Made by a program: the position numbers and the translations under genes
Shown here: one piece after another, positions 1 to 5,747 of the stretch
How the letters are laid out: the number at the start of each line of letters is the position of its first letter
Numbering within the stretch: position 1 is the stretch's first letter
The notes under the pieces: generated by a model
What the model saw: the letters and a program-made list of their open reading frames with translations, nothing else
Databases searched by the model: none
Told to the model about the DNA's origin: nothing
DNA from: Aliicoccus persicus_A
Lineage (GTDB): Bacteria > Bacillota > Bacilli > Staphylococcales > Salinicoccaceae
Assembly: GCA_020741755.1 (NCBI GenBank)
Contig: DYYI01000090.1
Location: 1-5,747, forward strand
DNA length: 5,747 nucleotides
Reading direction: 5' to 3'

Positions 1-551
1 AGTAAATCAAGATGGACTTCTCCAATAAATGCGCGTACAATCTCACCATCATTGTCCACAAAAAACGTCGTCGGAATGACACTCACTTTAAATTCATCTA
101 AACCAGCATCTTCGTCATGAAATTCATAGACCGGAAATTGCACATCATGCTCCATTATAAAATTGTCACGACCATCAACTGTATCATCTACATTGATTGC
201 AATGATTGCGGCATCCGTACCGTTAATCTCTTCATGAAGTTCATTTAATTCAGGCACTTCACGTTGACACGGTACACACCAAGATGCAAAAAAGTTAACA
301 ACCGTGACGTCATGTGAAGAGACAACTTCTTGTAATGATGCATCATTGTTTATGACATATTCGAAGTCGTCATTTAATATGTTATTCCCTACAGCCATGT
401 GTGTATCTCGGCCCTCAGAACTACCGATCGATTGGACCATTTGATCTCGCAATTGGTCCTCTGACATTGATAGGACCGTATAAATTGAAAACGCAACAAC
501 CATGAGTAACGCAAAAATACCGACTAATAACAGGACTCGTTTTATTTTCAT
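1..551 (-). CDS. Membrane-anchored thiol-disulfide oxidoreductase, TlpA/ResA family (3' end outside window)
   Basis: Reading the minus strand from the ATG at 551-549 gives 183 codons with no stop before the window edge. Residues 6-28 form one hydrophobic segment behind MKIKR, an uncleaved N-terminal anchor or signal, so the domain should lie outside the membrane. A thioredoxin-like fold follows: VVNFFASWC at 84-92, active site C92-V-P-C95, the family Glu at 98 (CxxCxxE, as in ResA), and the cis-proline loop VIPTTFFVD at 158-166. ResA-type proteins are about 180 residues, so probably only 10-20 residues are missing. Family members reduce disulfides in exported proteins; ResA reduces the CXXCH cysteines of apocytochrome c. 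The gene lies directly downstream of a cytochrome c gene, which supports that role by inference. An in-frame TGA lies just upstream, so this ATG is the only reasonable start; its ribosome site (AAGG, 10 bases away) is weak. Other TlpA-family roles cannot be excluded. Confidence 0.9.
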   Translation of the reverse strand, partial: MKIKRVLLLVGIFALLMVVAFSIYTVLSMSEDQLRDQMVQSIGSSEGRDTHMAVGNNILNDDFEYVINNDASLQEVVSSHDVTVVNFFASWCVPCQREVPELNELHEEINGTDAAIIAINVDDTVDGRDNFIMEHDVQFPVYEFHDEDAGLDEFKVSVIPTTFFVDNDGEIVRAFIGEVHLDL

Positions 552-581
552 ATCGTCTCAACCTTATAATATATTGTGTTT

Positions 582-606
582 ATTCTATCATATTTGTTTG
601 AGTCAA
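582..606 (-). promoter_or_regulatory. Candidate promoter of the TlpA/ResA-like gene
   Basis: On the minus strand an extended -10 element, TGATAGAAT, occupies 590-582, with TTGACT at 606-601 upstream. The TTGACT box is only 13 bases from TAGAAT, too close to act as a standard -35, so the extended -10 would carry most of the strength. The cccB terminator lies upstream of it, so the gene needs its own promoter. This is a sequence-only prediction. Confidence 0.4.
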
Positions 607-658
607 CATATGATCGTCCATCATGTTATCTTGAGAAATTTGTGTCGGTTATATGCAT

Positions 659-691
659 AAAAAAACACACACCATTATAATGGCGTGTGTC
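659..691 (-). terminator. Rho-independent terminator after cccB
   Basis: Read on the minus strand, ACACACGCCA (690-681) pairs with TGGTGTGTGT (674-665) through one G-U pair. The core CCATTATAATGG at 672-683 is a perfect palindrome. Seven T residues follow (665-659). The hairpin starts 12 bases past the cccB stop codon. On the plus strand the G-U pair becomes an A-C mismatch and no T tract follows, so it works only in the minus direction. Confidence 0.9.
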
Positions 692-702
692 AAAAATAAG
701 AA

Positions 703-1143
703 TTACATTTCGCTGAAGAATCCAGCAAGAACGTCTAAATCTTCATCACTGATTTGATCTTCAGAATAGCTTGGCATAGGACCAGGACCTTCACGTACAG
801 CATCAGTAATCGTACCTTCATCTAAACCTGTTAAGTCAGGACCCATTCCACCTGTGAAATCTTGTCCGTGACACGCTGCACAGTTTGTACGTGCAAATTC
901 TTCTGCATCAAAGTCTGAAGTTGAAGCTGAATCATCTGCTTCTTCCTCTTCCTCAGTTGCATCTTCTTCTGCTTCCTCATCTTCAGTTGCCTCTTCTTCA
1001 GTTGCCTCTTCTTCATCAACAACTTCTTCTGTGTCCGCATCTTCTTCAGCATCATCTGTTGTGTCAGCATCATCATCGCCATTATCACATGCACCTAATA
1101 CTAGGACAAATGATAGTATAAAGAACATAAAGAACTTTTTCAT
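703..1143 (-). CDS. cccB: Lipoprotein cytochrome c551 with long acidic linker
   Basis: A 146-residue exported mono-haem cytochrome c. Residues 1-18 are a lipoprotein signal peptide ending in lipobox L16-G-A-C19, so Cys19 would carry the lipid anchor on the outer face of the membrane. Residues 20-71 are an extremely acidic linker with 34 Asp/Glu out of 52 and no Lys or Arg between K3 and R85. The haem domain covers about 77-146: C88-A-A-C91-H92 binds haem covalently with His92 as axial ligand, and Met123 in GPMPSYS is the likely sixth ligand. Bacillus CccB, a small lipoprotein electron carrier, has the same plan but is shorter; the extra length here is the linker. The gene follows prfB, as in Bacillus. 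An ideal AAGGAGG lies at 1158-1152, 8 bases before the ATG. The fold and haem binding are near certain; the electron partner (for example a terminal oxidase) is inferred. Confidence 0.88.
   Translation of the reverse strand: MKKFFMFFILSFVLVLGACDNGDDDADTTDDAEEDADTEEVVDEEEATEEEATEDEEAEEDATEEEEEADDSASTSDFDAEEFARTNCAACHGQDFTGGMGPDLTGLDEGTITDAVREGPGPMPSYSEDQISDEDLDVLAGFFSEM
986..1015 (-). repeat. 15-bp perfect tandem duplication inside cccB linker
   Basis: The unit GTTGCCTCTTCTTCA (plus strand) occurs at 986-1000 and again, identical, at 1001-1015. On the coding strand it gives EEEAT twice (residues 44-53). Degenerate relatives of the unit, built from the same GAA/GAT/GCA/ACT codons, surround it and encode the rest of the acidic linker. 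The unit length is a multiple of three, so copy-number changes would keep the reading frame. Confidence 0.85.
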
Positions 1144-1181
1144 CTAAATTCCCTCCTTATTTTATTGCAAATTTTATAACA

Positions 1182-1217
1182 ATTATATTATACCCACATC
1201 AATCATAAAAATGTCAA
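1182..1217 (-). promoter_or_regulatory. Probable sigma-A promoter of cccB
   Basis: On the minus strand there is a consensus TTGACA at 1217-1212 and a consensus TATAAT at 1192-1187, with a second overlapping TATAAT at 1187-1182. The spacing is 19 bases, two longer than the optimum, so the promoter may be weak or activator-dependent despite perfect boxes. It begins 7 bases after the prfB stop codon. I see no terminator hairpin between prfB and this promoter, so read-through from secA-prfB could also supply cccB mRNA. Confidence 0.65.
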
Positions 1218-1224
1218 TATATCA

Positions 1225-2335
1225 TCAATTTATTGAAATATTTTGTCGTAAAAACGCATGTATAAATGGTAATAAGTCACCATCCATCACTTTTGAAGTA
1301 TTACCAATATCTAAGTTTGTCCGGTGATCCTTAATCATCGAATACGGGTGAAACACGTATGAACGTATTTGTGATCCCCATCCAATTTCTTTTTGTTCAC
1401 CTTTCGCTGCATCCACTTGTGCTTGTTGTTCATCCAGTTTGCGTTGATAGAGCTTCGATTTTAACATCGACATCGCCTGCTCACGGTTCTTAATTTGTGA
1501 GCGTTCATTCTGACATGTCACGACAATGCCTGACGGATGGTGCGTGATGCGCACGGCTGAATCTGTGGTGTTGACGTGCTGACCACCTGCACCGCTCGCA
1601 CGATACGTATCGACTGAAATTTCTTCCGTTCGAATTTCAATTTCATTATTGTCATTTTCAAATTGTGGTGTCACTTCACATGAAACGAATGATGTATGAC
1701 GGCGTCCAGACGAATCAAAGGGTGAAATTCGCACGAGTCGATGCACACCTTTTTCTGCTTTTAGCAAGCCGTATGCATTGATTCCTTTAATCGATAAAGT
1801 CACACTTTTCACACCGGCTTCATCTCCAGCAAGATATTCCAACACTTCAACTTTAAAGTTCTGTTGTTCACAAAATCTGTTATACATACGGAGTAACATC
1901 TCCGCCCAATCTTGTGATTCCGTTCCGCCTGCACCAGGATGCAGTTCAAGCAGTGCATTGAGATGATCGTGTTCATCACTCAGTAACACGCTGAGCTCAA
2001 ATTGATTCAGTAATTCCTCGGTTTCTTTTACATTCTCGACCACAGTGTCGTGCATGTCTTGATCATATTCTTCTTTCAACAACTCATAAGATACTTCGAT
2101 ATCTTCGATGTGTGACAGAATCGCTTTAAACGATTCTGTCACCTGTTTGATTTGGTTACTTTCGTCAATGATTGCTTGTGCTTTTGATTGATTGTTCCAA
2201 AAGTTAGGGTCAGCCATTTGCTCTTCGTACTCAGCAATCTGTATTTCTTTTTCCTCTAGGTCAAAGTGACCCCCTAAAGTTATCGATTTTTTCTTCCATA
2301 TCTTCTAAAAAGTTTTTAATTTCATGTAATTCCAT
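1225..2335 (-). CDS. prfB: Peptide chain release factor 2, expressed through a programmed +1 frameshift
   Basis: RF2 recognises UGA and UAA stop codons in the ribosomal A site and triggers release of the peptide. The gene is in two frames. Codons 1-24 run from ATG at 2335-2333 to CTT at 2266-2264, followed by an in-frame TGA (2263-2261). Skipping one T there continues as DLEEKEIQIAEYEEQMADPNFW in the classic RF2 pattern (residues 25-46), to the TGA at 1227-1225. The joined product is 369 residues, the usual RF2 length. Stop-recognition motif SPF is at 204-206 and catalytic GGQ at 250-252, the same numbering as E. coli GGQ; residue 246 is Ala, the common bacterial state. A start at the ATG at 2217 would lose 39 N-terminal residues and is not the real start. 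The ATG lies 2 bases after the secA stop, so the two are almost certainly cotranscribed. RF2 level controls its own frameshift (family knowledge). Confidence 0.97.
2260..2275 (-). promoter_or_regulatory. prfB +1 programmed frameshift signal (autoregulatory)
   Basis: The minus strand reads AGGGGG (2275-2270), TCA, CTT (2266-2264), TGA (2263-2261), C (2260). This is the standard prfB layout: an internal Shine-Dalgarno-like AGGGGG three bases before the slippery CTT, then the poor stop context TGA-C. When RF2 is scarce the ribosome pauses at TGA and slips +1 to read GAC, making full-length RF2. When RF2 is plentiful it terminates after 24 residues. Confidence 0.97.
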
Positions 2336-2352
2336 GTTTACGCATTACTCCC
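2336..2352 (-). promoter_or_regulatory. secA-prfB junction: prfB ribosome site inside secA's last codons
   Basis: The only Shine-Dalgarno-like stretch for prfB is GGGAGT at 2352-2347, within the last secA codons and about 12 bases before the prfB ATG, which is a long spacing. The secA stop TAA (2340-2338) is separated from the prfB ATG by only two bases. This arrangement suggests translational coupling: ribosomes finishing secA restart at prfB. Confidence 0.55.
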
Positions 2353-4881
2353 ATGACAATTTTTATATTTCTCACCAGAACCACATGGGCACGGATCATT
2401 TCGACCAATTTTAATTTCATTAATGATTGGCTTGCGACGCACCGGTTGTTTTTTCTGGTTTGCAGCATTGTTACCTGCTTGAAGTGTTTCCTTATCCACC
2501 ACTTCTTCACGCTTGATTTCATCTTCTTGACGGATTTTGGTCTTCAAGACATATTTCGCTGTATCATCTTCGATCGATGTCAACAGCTCTTCAAACATTT
2601 GTAATCCTTCACGTTGATACTCTTGCAGTGGGTTTGTTTGTGCATACGAACGTAAACCGATACCCGTTCTTAACTGATTCATCGCATCGATGTGCTCAAC
2701 CCACTTCTTATCAATTGTTCTAAGCATGATCATACTTTCAAACATTCTCATGCGTTCTTCGCCGAGTTGTTTTTCTTTATCCTCAAGTTCAGATTCAACT
2801 TTTTCCATCAGTATTTCTTTAACTTCTGCTGCATCACGACGCTCAATTTCAGATTTCTCAAGTGCGCCTTCTGAAATAAAGTTCTCCTCTGCTTGCTGTA
2901 TAAATGCTTCGTAATCTCTATTATCTTCATCTTCAATAATGTGATATTCAACAAGGCGATCTACTGCCCCTTGAATCATACCCATCAATGAATCATTGAT
3001 GTCTTCATTATCTAAAATTTCGTTACGTTCGCGGTAGATCACGTCACGTTGTTGACGTTGTACATCGTCAAACTGTAAGAGACGTTTACGTGCATCGAAG
3101 TTATTACCTTCAACGCGTTTTTGTGCTGACTCAACAGAACGCGTAATGACTTTTGAAGATAATTCTTCGCCACCCATACCGAGTCGTTCCATCATGTTTT
3201 GAATACGCTCTGAACCAAAGCGACGCATTAAGTCATCTTCAAGTGATAGATAGAATGAACTTTCACCAACATCCCCTTGACGACCTGAACGCCCGCGTAA
3301 CTGATCATCAATACGACGTGATTCGTGACGCTCTGTACCGATAACATATAGTCCGCCGAGTTCTTTAACACCTTCACCAAGCTTGATATCCGTACCACGA
3401 CCAGCCATGTTCGTCGCAATTGTCACCGCACCTTTTTTACCGGCATCTGCAATAATTTCCGCTTCACTTGAGTGATGCTTCGCATTTAATACGTTGTGGC
3501 GGATTCCTTTTTTACGTAAAACTTTACTGATCATTTCACTTGTTTCTACGGCAACCGTACCGATTAAAATCGGTTGGCCTCGACGATGTCGCGCTTCAAC
3601 ATCCGCTAATACTGCTTTGAATTTCATATCTTTCGTCGAGTAAATTTTATCTGGGTTATCAATTCGTTCAACAGGAACGTTTGTCGGGATAGAAATAACT
3701 TTCATGTTGTAAATGTTTACGAATTCTTCTTCCTCAGTTTTCGCAGTACCTGTCATACCAGATAATTTGAAATACTGTCTGAAGAAATTCTGGAACGTAA
3801 TCGATGCCATTGTACGTGATTCGTTTTGAATCGATAATCCTTCCTTCGCTTCAAGCGCTTGGTGTAAACCATCAGAGAAGCGTCGACCGGGCATTTTACG
3901 ACCAGTGAATTGGTCGACGATTACGACTTTATTCTCTTCAACCACGTAGTCAACATCGCGCGCCATCGCTTTGTTTGCACGGAGTCCTTGGTTGATGTGG
4001 TGAATTAAATTTACGTTTGAAACGTCATATAAGTTGTCTAGTTTGAACCAGTTTTCTGCCTTTTCGACGCCAGCCTCAGTCAGCTGAATGTTTTTAGTTT
4101 TCACATCATATGTGAAATCCTCTTCAATTTCCAACGTTCTCACAAATGCATTGGCTTCAACGTAATTTGTCGATGTTGCATCCGCTTTACCTGAAATGAT
4201 CAATGGCGTACGCGCTTCATCGACTAAAATCGAGTCAACTTCGTCGACGATTGCAAAGTTCAATTCACGTTGTACACGGTCTTTTTTGTAAACGACCATA
4301 TTGTCACGTAAATAATCGAATCCGAGTTCATTGTTCGTCGTATATGTTACATCGCAATCATATGCTTCGCGCTTTGCATCACTTTTCTTAGAGTTCAAGT
4401 TAAGACCGACTGTTAATCCTAAGAAATTATATAGTTTCGACATCTCTTGACTCTGTGTTTCAGATAGATATTCGTTGACTGTAATGACATGTGCACCACG
4501 TCCAGTCAATGCATTTAAATAAACCGGCATCGCTGCAGTTAATGTTTTACCTTCACCGGTTTTCATCTCAGCAATATCGCCTCTATGAAGCACAATACCA
4601 CCCATGATTTGTACAATGAAAGGTTCGAGCCCGAGTGTACGTTTTGCTGCTTCTCTGACGAGAGCAAATGCTTCTGGTAAGATTTTTTCCATCAGCTTTT
4701 CTTCATCGGCACGAGATTCCAGTTCTTTAAATTGAGCACGGTATTCTTCAGTTTTCTTTTTAAAGTCTCCATCTTGAAGGCGACTCATCTCATCTTTTAA
4801 ATTATCAACTTGCATCGCAATTTTTCGTATTTGGTTAAGGTCACGCTTATTAAAGTTAAATATTTTCTCTAAGACATTCAT
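2338..4881 (-). CDS. secA: Preprotein translocase ATPase SecA
   Basis: SecA is the ATP-driven motor that pushes unfolded preproteins through SecYEG. The 847 residues are complete, close to the 841-843 I recall for Bacillus and Staphylococcus. In order: Walker A MKTGEGKT at 106-113, Walker B DEVDS at 213-217 followed by DEARTPLIISG, the preprotein cross-linking region at roughly 225-370, SGMTGTA at 374-380, second nucleotide-fold motifs NMAGRGTDIKL at 491-501 and QLRGRSGRQGD at 527-537, and the helical scaffold from about 580. The tail has basic RRKP and the zinc knuckle C831-P-C833 with C842-H843, so it is SecA1-like with the SecB/ribosome-binding tail rather than an accessory SecA2. Start ATG 4881-4879 agrees with the family N terminus. 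AGGAGG is at 4900-4895, 13 bases away, with an overlapping GGAG at 4896-4893, 11 bases away, so the ribosome site is strong but rather far. prfB follows by 2 bases; hpf upstream is separated by a terminator. Confidence 0.99.
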   Translation of the reverse strand: MNVLEKIFNFNKRDLNQIRKIAMQVDNLKDEMSRLQDGDFKKKTEEYRAQFKELESRADEEKLMEKILPEAFALVREAAKRTLGLEPFIVQIMGGIVLHRGDIAEMKTGEGKTLTAAMPVYLNALTGRGAHVITVNEYLSETQSQEMSKLYNFLGLTVGLNLNSKKSDAKREAYDCDVTYTTNNELGFDYLRDNMVVYKKDRVQRELNFAIVDEVDSILVDEARTPLIISGKADATSTNYVEANAFVRTLEIEEDFTYDVKTKNIQLTEAGVEKAENWFKLDNLYDVSNVNLIHHINQGLRANKAMARDVDYVVEENKVVIVDQFTGRKMPGRRFSDGLHQALEAKEGLSIQNESRTMASITFQNFFRQYFKLSGMTGTAKTEEEEFVNIYNMKVISIPTNVPVERIDNPDKIYSTKDMKFKAVLADVEARHRRGQPILIGTVAVETSEMISKVLRKKGIRHNVLNAKHHSSEAEIIADAGKKGAVTIATNMAGRGTDIKLGEGVKELGGLYVIGTERHESRRIDDQLRGRSGRQGDVGESSFYLSLEDDLMRRFGSERIQNMMERLGMGGEELSSKVITRSVESAQKRVEGNNFDARKRLLQFDDVQRQQRDVIYRERNEILDNEDINDSLMGMIQGAVDRLVEYHIIEDEDNRDYEAFIQQAEENFISEGALEKSEIERRDAAEVKEILMEKVESELEDKEKQLGEERMRMFESMIMLRTIDKKWVEHIDAMNQLRTGIGLRSYAQTNPLQEYQREGLQMFEELLTSIEDDTAKYVLKTKIRQEDEIKREEVVDKETLQAGNNAANQKKQPVRRKPIINEIKIGRNDPCPCGSGEKYKNCHGSNA

Positions 4882-4920
4882 CGTGTGTCATTCTCCTCCT
4901 AGGTACACTCTCAATCATTC

Positions 4921-4949
4921 ATTTTATCACTCTTGCATGTAAATTAAAA
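4921..4949 (-). promoter_or_regulatory. Candidate promoter of secA-prfB
   Basis: On the minus strand an extended -10 box, TGATAAAAT, lies at 4929-4921. A weak -35-like TTTTAA sits at 4949-4944, 17 bases upstream of TAAAAT. It falls between the hpf terminator and the secA ribosome site, where a promoter is needed. The AT-rich surroundings make the -35 call uncertain. Confidence 0.45.
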
Positions 4950-4962
4950 TTATAATGGACAT

Positions 4963-4986
4963 AAAAAAAGAGGCCTTGCGGCCTCT
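4963..4986 (-). terminator. Rho-independent terminator after hpf
   Basis: On the minus strand AGAGGCC (4986-4980), loop GCAA and GGCCTCT (4975-4969) form a perfect 7-bp stem. It is capped by a GNRA tetraloop and followed by seven T residues (4969-4963). It starts 11 bases after the hpf stop codon and separates hpf from the secA unit. Confidence 0.95.
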
Positions 4987-4997
4987 CATGAATCCTC

Positions 4998-5567
4998 TTA
5001 GATTTCTGTTTCAATTAATCCATATTTTCCATCGTTACGTTTGTATACGATACTCGTACCTTCTGTGTAACGATCATTGAAGACGAAAAAGTCGTGACCG
5101 AGCATGTTCATTTGTAAAATCGCTTCTTCCGAGTCCATCGGTTTTAAATTAATTGTTTTATTTTTAACGATATCAAAGCTATCATCATTATTTTCTTCTG
5201 TTGAAGCTCCAGCTTCACCGTTCACATCAGGCGCACCGAAGTAGTAAGGTTCTTCATTCTTCTCTCTGAACTTACGGTTAATTTTAGTTTTATGCTTTCT
5301 AATTTGTCGTTCGAGTTTATCGATGATTAAGTCAACTGCCGCATATAAATCATCGTGTTTTTCTTCTGCGCGTAGTGTTAGACGCTTCATCGGAATTGTA
5401 ATTTCCACTTTTGCAGTTTTGTTATTGTACGTTTTGATATTCACGTGTGCATGTGCATCGGGCACATCAGTGAAATAACGTTCGAGCTTTGCTACCCTAC
5501 TTTCTATGTGATTTCTAATAGCATCAGTTACAGTGAGTTTTTCTCCTCTAATTTCACATGTAATCAT
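4998..5567 (-). CDS. hpf: Ribosome hibernation-promoting factor, long form
   Basis: Long HPF (also YvyD) binds the 30S decoding region and pairs two 70S ribosomes into inactive 100S dimers in stationary phase or stress. The 189 residues match the length of Bacillus HPF. Residues 1-100 are the S30AE/YfiA ribosome-binding domain (RGEKLTVTDAIRNHIESRV, KLERYF, then the basic LERQIRKHKTKINRKF at 85-100). Residues about 101-131 are a polar, acidic, variable linker. Residues 132-189 are the dimerisation domain, with the hallmark LKPMDSEEAILQMNMLGHDFFVF at 141-163 and the ending RNDGKYGLIE. The sequence is especially close to staphylococcal HPF. The ribosome site AAAGGAG (5582-5576) is 8 bases before the ATG. 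The gene is flanked by its own promoter and terminator, so it appears monocistronic. A cre operator over its promoter suggests control by CcpA. Confidence 0.98.
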   Translation of the reverse strand: MITCEIRGEKLTVTDAIRNHIESRVAKLERYFTDVPDAHAHVNIKTYNNKTAKVEITIPMKRLTLRAEEKHDDLYAAVDLIIDKLERQIRKHKTKINRKFREKNEEPYYFGAPDVNGEAGASTEENNDDSFDIVKNKTINLKPMDSEEAILQMNMLGHDFFVFNDRYTEGTSIVYKRNDGKYGLIETEI

Positions 5568-5602
5568 GATCCCAACTCCTTTTATAATTATTTACTACTT
5601 TA

Positions 5603-5632
5603 ATTATATCACTATCATCAGCTTCTTGAAAA
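5603..5632 (-). promoter_or_regulatory. Probable sigma-A promoter of hpf
   Basis: On the minus strand a consensus TATAAT is at 5608-5603. The -35 region is either TTTCAA (5631-5626, 17-base spacer) or TTTTCA (5632-5627, 18-base spacer), both moderate matches. The -10 lies in the 50-base gap after the comFC stop, while the -35 lies inside the end of comFC. Transcription would start near 5596, leaving a leader of about 28 bases. Confidence 0.6.
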
Positions 5633-5747
5633 CGTTAACAGGTCGATATTCTTACAATTATGTGCATAAAGTTCCTGAATTGCTTGATGCACAGTAATTC
5701 CTGTCGTGTATATATCATCCACTAACAATATGTTCGCTTCATTTACC
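5618..5747 (-). CDS. comFC: ComF family protein, C-terminal part (phosphoribosyltransferase fold; 5' end outside window)
   Basis: Only the last 42 codons are present, ending with TGA at 5620-5618. They contain the phosphoribosyl-diphosphate-binding motif of type I phosphoribosyltransferases: hydrophobic strand, then VDDIYTTG at residues 9-16 of the visible part (the pattern ILLVDDxxTTG). The end, DLLTFSRS, resembles the ComFC C terminus. ComFC is a cytoplasmic protein of the late competence operon comF, needed for efficient DNA uptake in Bacillus; its reaction is not established. In Bacillus and Staphylococcus comF lies a short way upstream of hpf, which agrees with this call. Another phosphoribosyltransferase cannot be fully excluded from so short a piece. 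Its last codons contain the hpf -35 region and the cre site. Confidence 0.82.
   Translation of the reverse strand, partial: VNEANILLVDDIYTTGITVHQAIQELYAHNCKNIDLLTFSRS
5627..5640. promoter_or_regulatory. Candidate CcpA operator (cre) overlapping the hpf -35 box
   Basis: TGAAAACGTTAACA on the plus strand matches the cre consensus TGWAANCGNTNWCA at every defined position. It overlaps the candidate -35 of hpf and would be centred near -38 from the inferred start, where CcpA bound with HPr-Ser-P normally blocks transcription. The site also encodes the Leu-Thr-Phe-Ser codons of comFC, so part of the match could come from coding constraint. Confidence 0.6.

Noticed and set aside
885..1121. Open frame on the plus strand and another minus-strand frame across the cccB linker, giving Leu/Pro/His-rich or Lys/Gln-rich proteins.
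   Set aside because: Both are shadows of the repetitive GAA/GAT/GCA codons of the acidic linker. They have no ribosome site and no recognisable domain.
2263..2335. prfB as a pseudogene because of the in-frame TGA after 24 codons.
   Set aside because: The stop is embedded in the canonical RF2 frameshift signal, and the two frames join into a complete, conserved protein with SPF and GGQ motifs.
2322..2522. A 66-codon minus-strand frame overlapping the end of secA and the start of prfB.
   Set aside because: It lies in another frame of the conserved secA zinc-tail region, has no own ribosome site, and its product is low-complexity basic sequence. It is a coding shadow.
4203..4391. Several plus-strand open frames of 60-80 codons opposite secA, prfB and other genes.
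   Set aside because: They lie antisense to strongly conserved coding sequence, lack ribosome sites and recognisable domains, and are best explained as shadows.
4858..4891. An 11-codon frame starting at the ATG at 4891-4889 and overlapping the secA start, which might recall SecM-type control.
   Set aside because: Its ATG is only 3 bases from AGGAGG, too close for efficient initiation, and the peptide shows no arrest-like sequence. The AT-rich context makes it likely to be chance.
5597..5640. A SigB or SigH promoter for hpf, as known in some Bacillota.
   Set aside because: Neither GTTTAA-N12-14-GGGTAT nor a SigH-like pair is recognisable upstream of hpf. The best candidates miss several key bases, while a consensus sigma-A TATAAT is present.

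Overview
The window is an ordinary, well conserved chromosomal segment of a low-GC Gram-positive bacterium (Bacillota). All six protein genes lie on the minus strand, so transcription runs from the high coordinates to the low ones. The HPF and SecA proteins read as Staphylococcaceae-like: HPF has the long two-domain form, and SecA has the 'VITVNEYLS' and zinc-tail features of that family. A lipoprotein cytochrome c argues against Staphylococcus itself, as far as I recall its gene content. It would fit relatives such as Macrococcus, Jeotgalicoccus or Salinicoccus. The genus is inferred, not proven.

Layout in the direction of transcription: the 3' end of comFC (competence-associated phosphoribosyltransferase fold) runs in at 5747 and stops at 5618. 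The hpf promoter and a full-consensus CcpA (cre) operator overlap the last codons of comFC. hpf (ribosome hibernation factor, 5567-4998) ends at a strong GNRA-loop terminator. secA (4881-2338) starts a new unit and is followed, 2 bases after its stop codon, by prfB. prfB encodes release factor 2 and must be read through a programmed +1 frameshift, so the full gene is 2335-1225 and not only the long downstream frame. Next comes a lipoprotein cytochrome c551 (cccB-like, 1143-703) with its own promoter and a strong terminator. Last is a membrane-anchored TlpA/ResA-type thioredoxin (551 to the window edge, incomplete).

The gene order hpf-secA-prfB-cccB is the order known from Bacillus. Functionally the window joins ribosome dormancy (hpf), protein export (secA), translation termination (prfB) and an exported redox pair. 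In that pair, cccB needs export by Sec and reduction of its CXXCH cysteines before haem attachment, and the neighbouring ResA/TlpA-like protein is a plausible reductant.

The largest gap between genes is about 150 bases (552-702), so there is no long empty stretch. I see no insertion sequence, CRISPR array, tRNA, rRNA or phage-like gene, and I did not find a previously undescribed system. The points most worth a second look are the cre site on hpf, the extremely acidic repeat-containing linker of the cytochrome, the prfB frameshift with secA coupling, and the ResA-like neighbour of the cytochrome.
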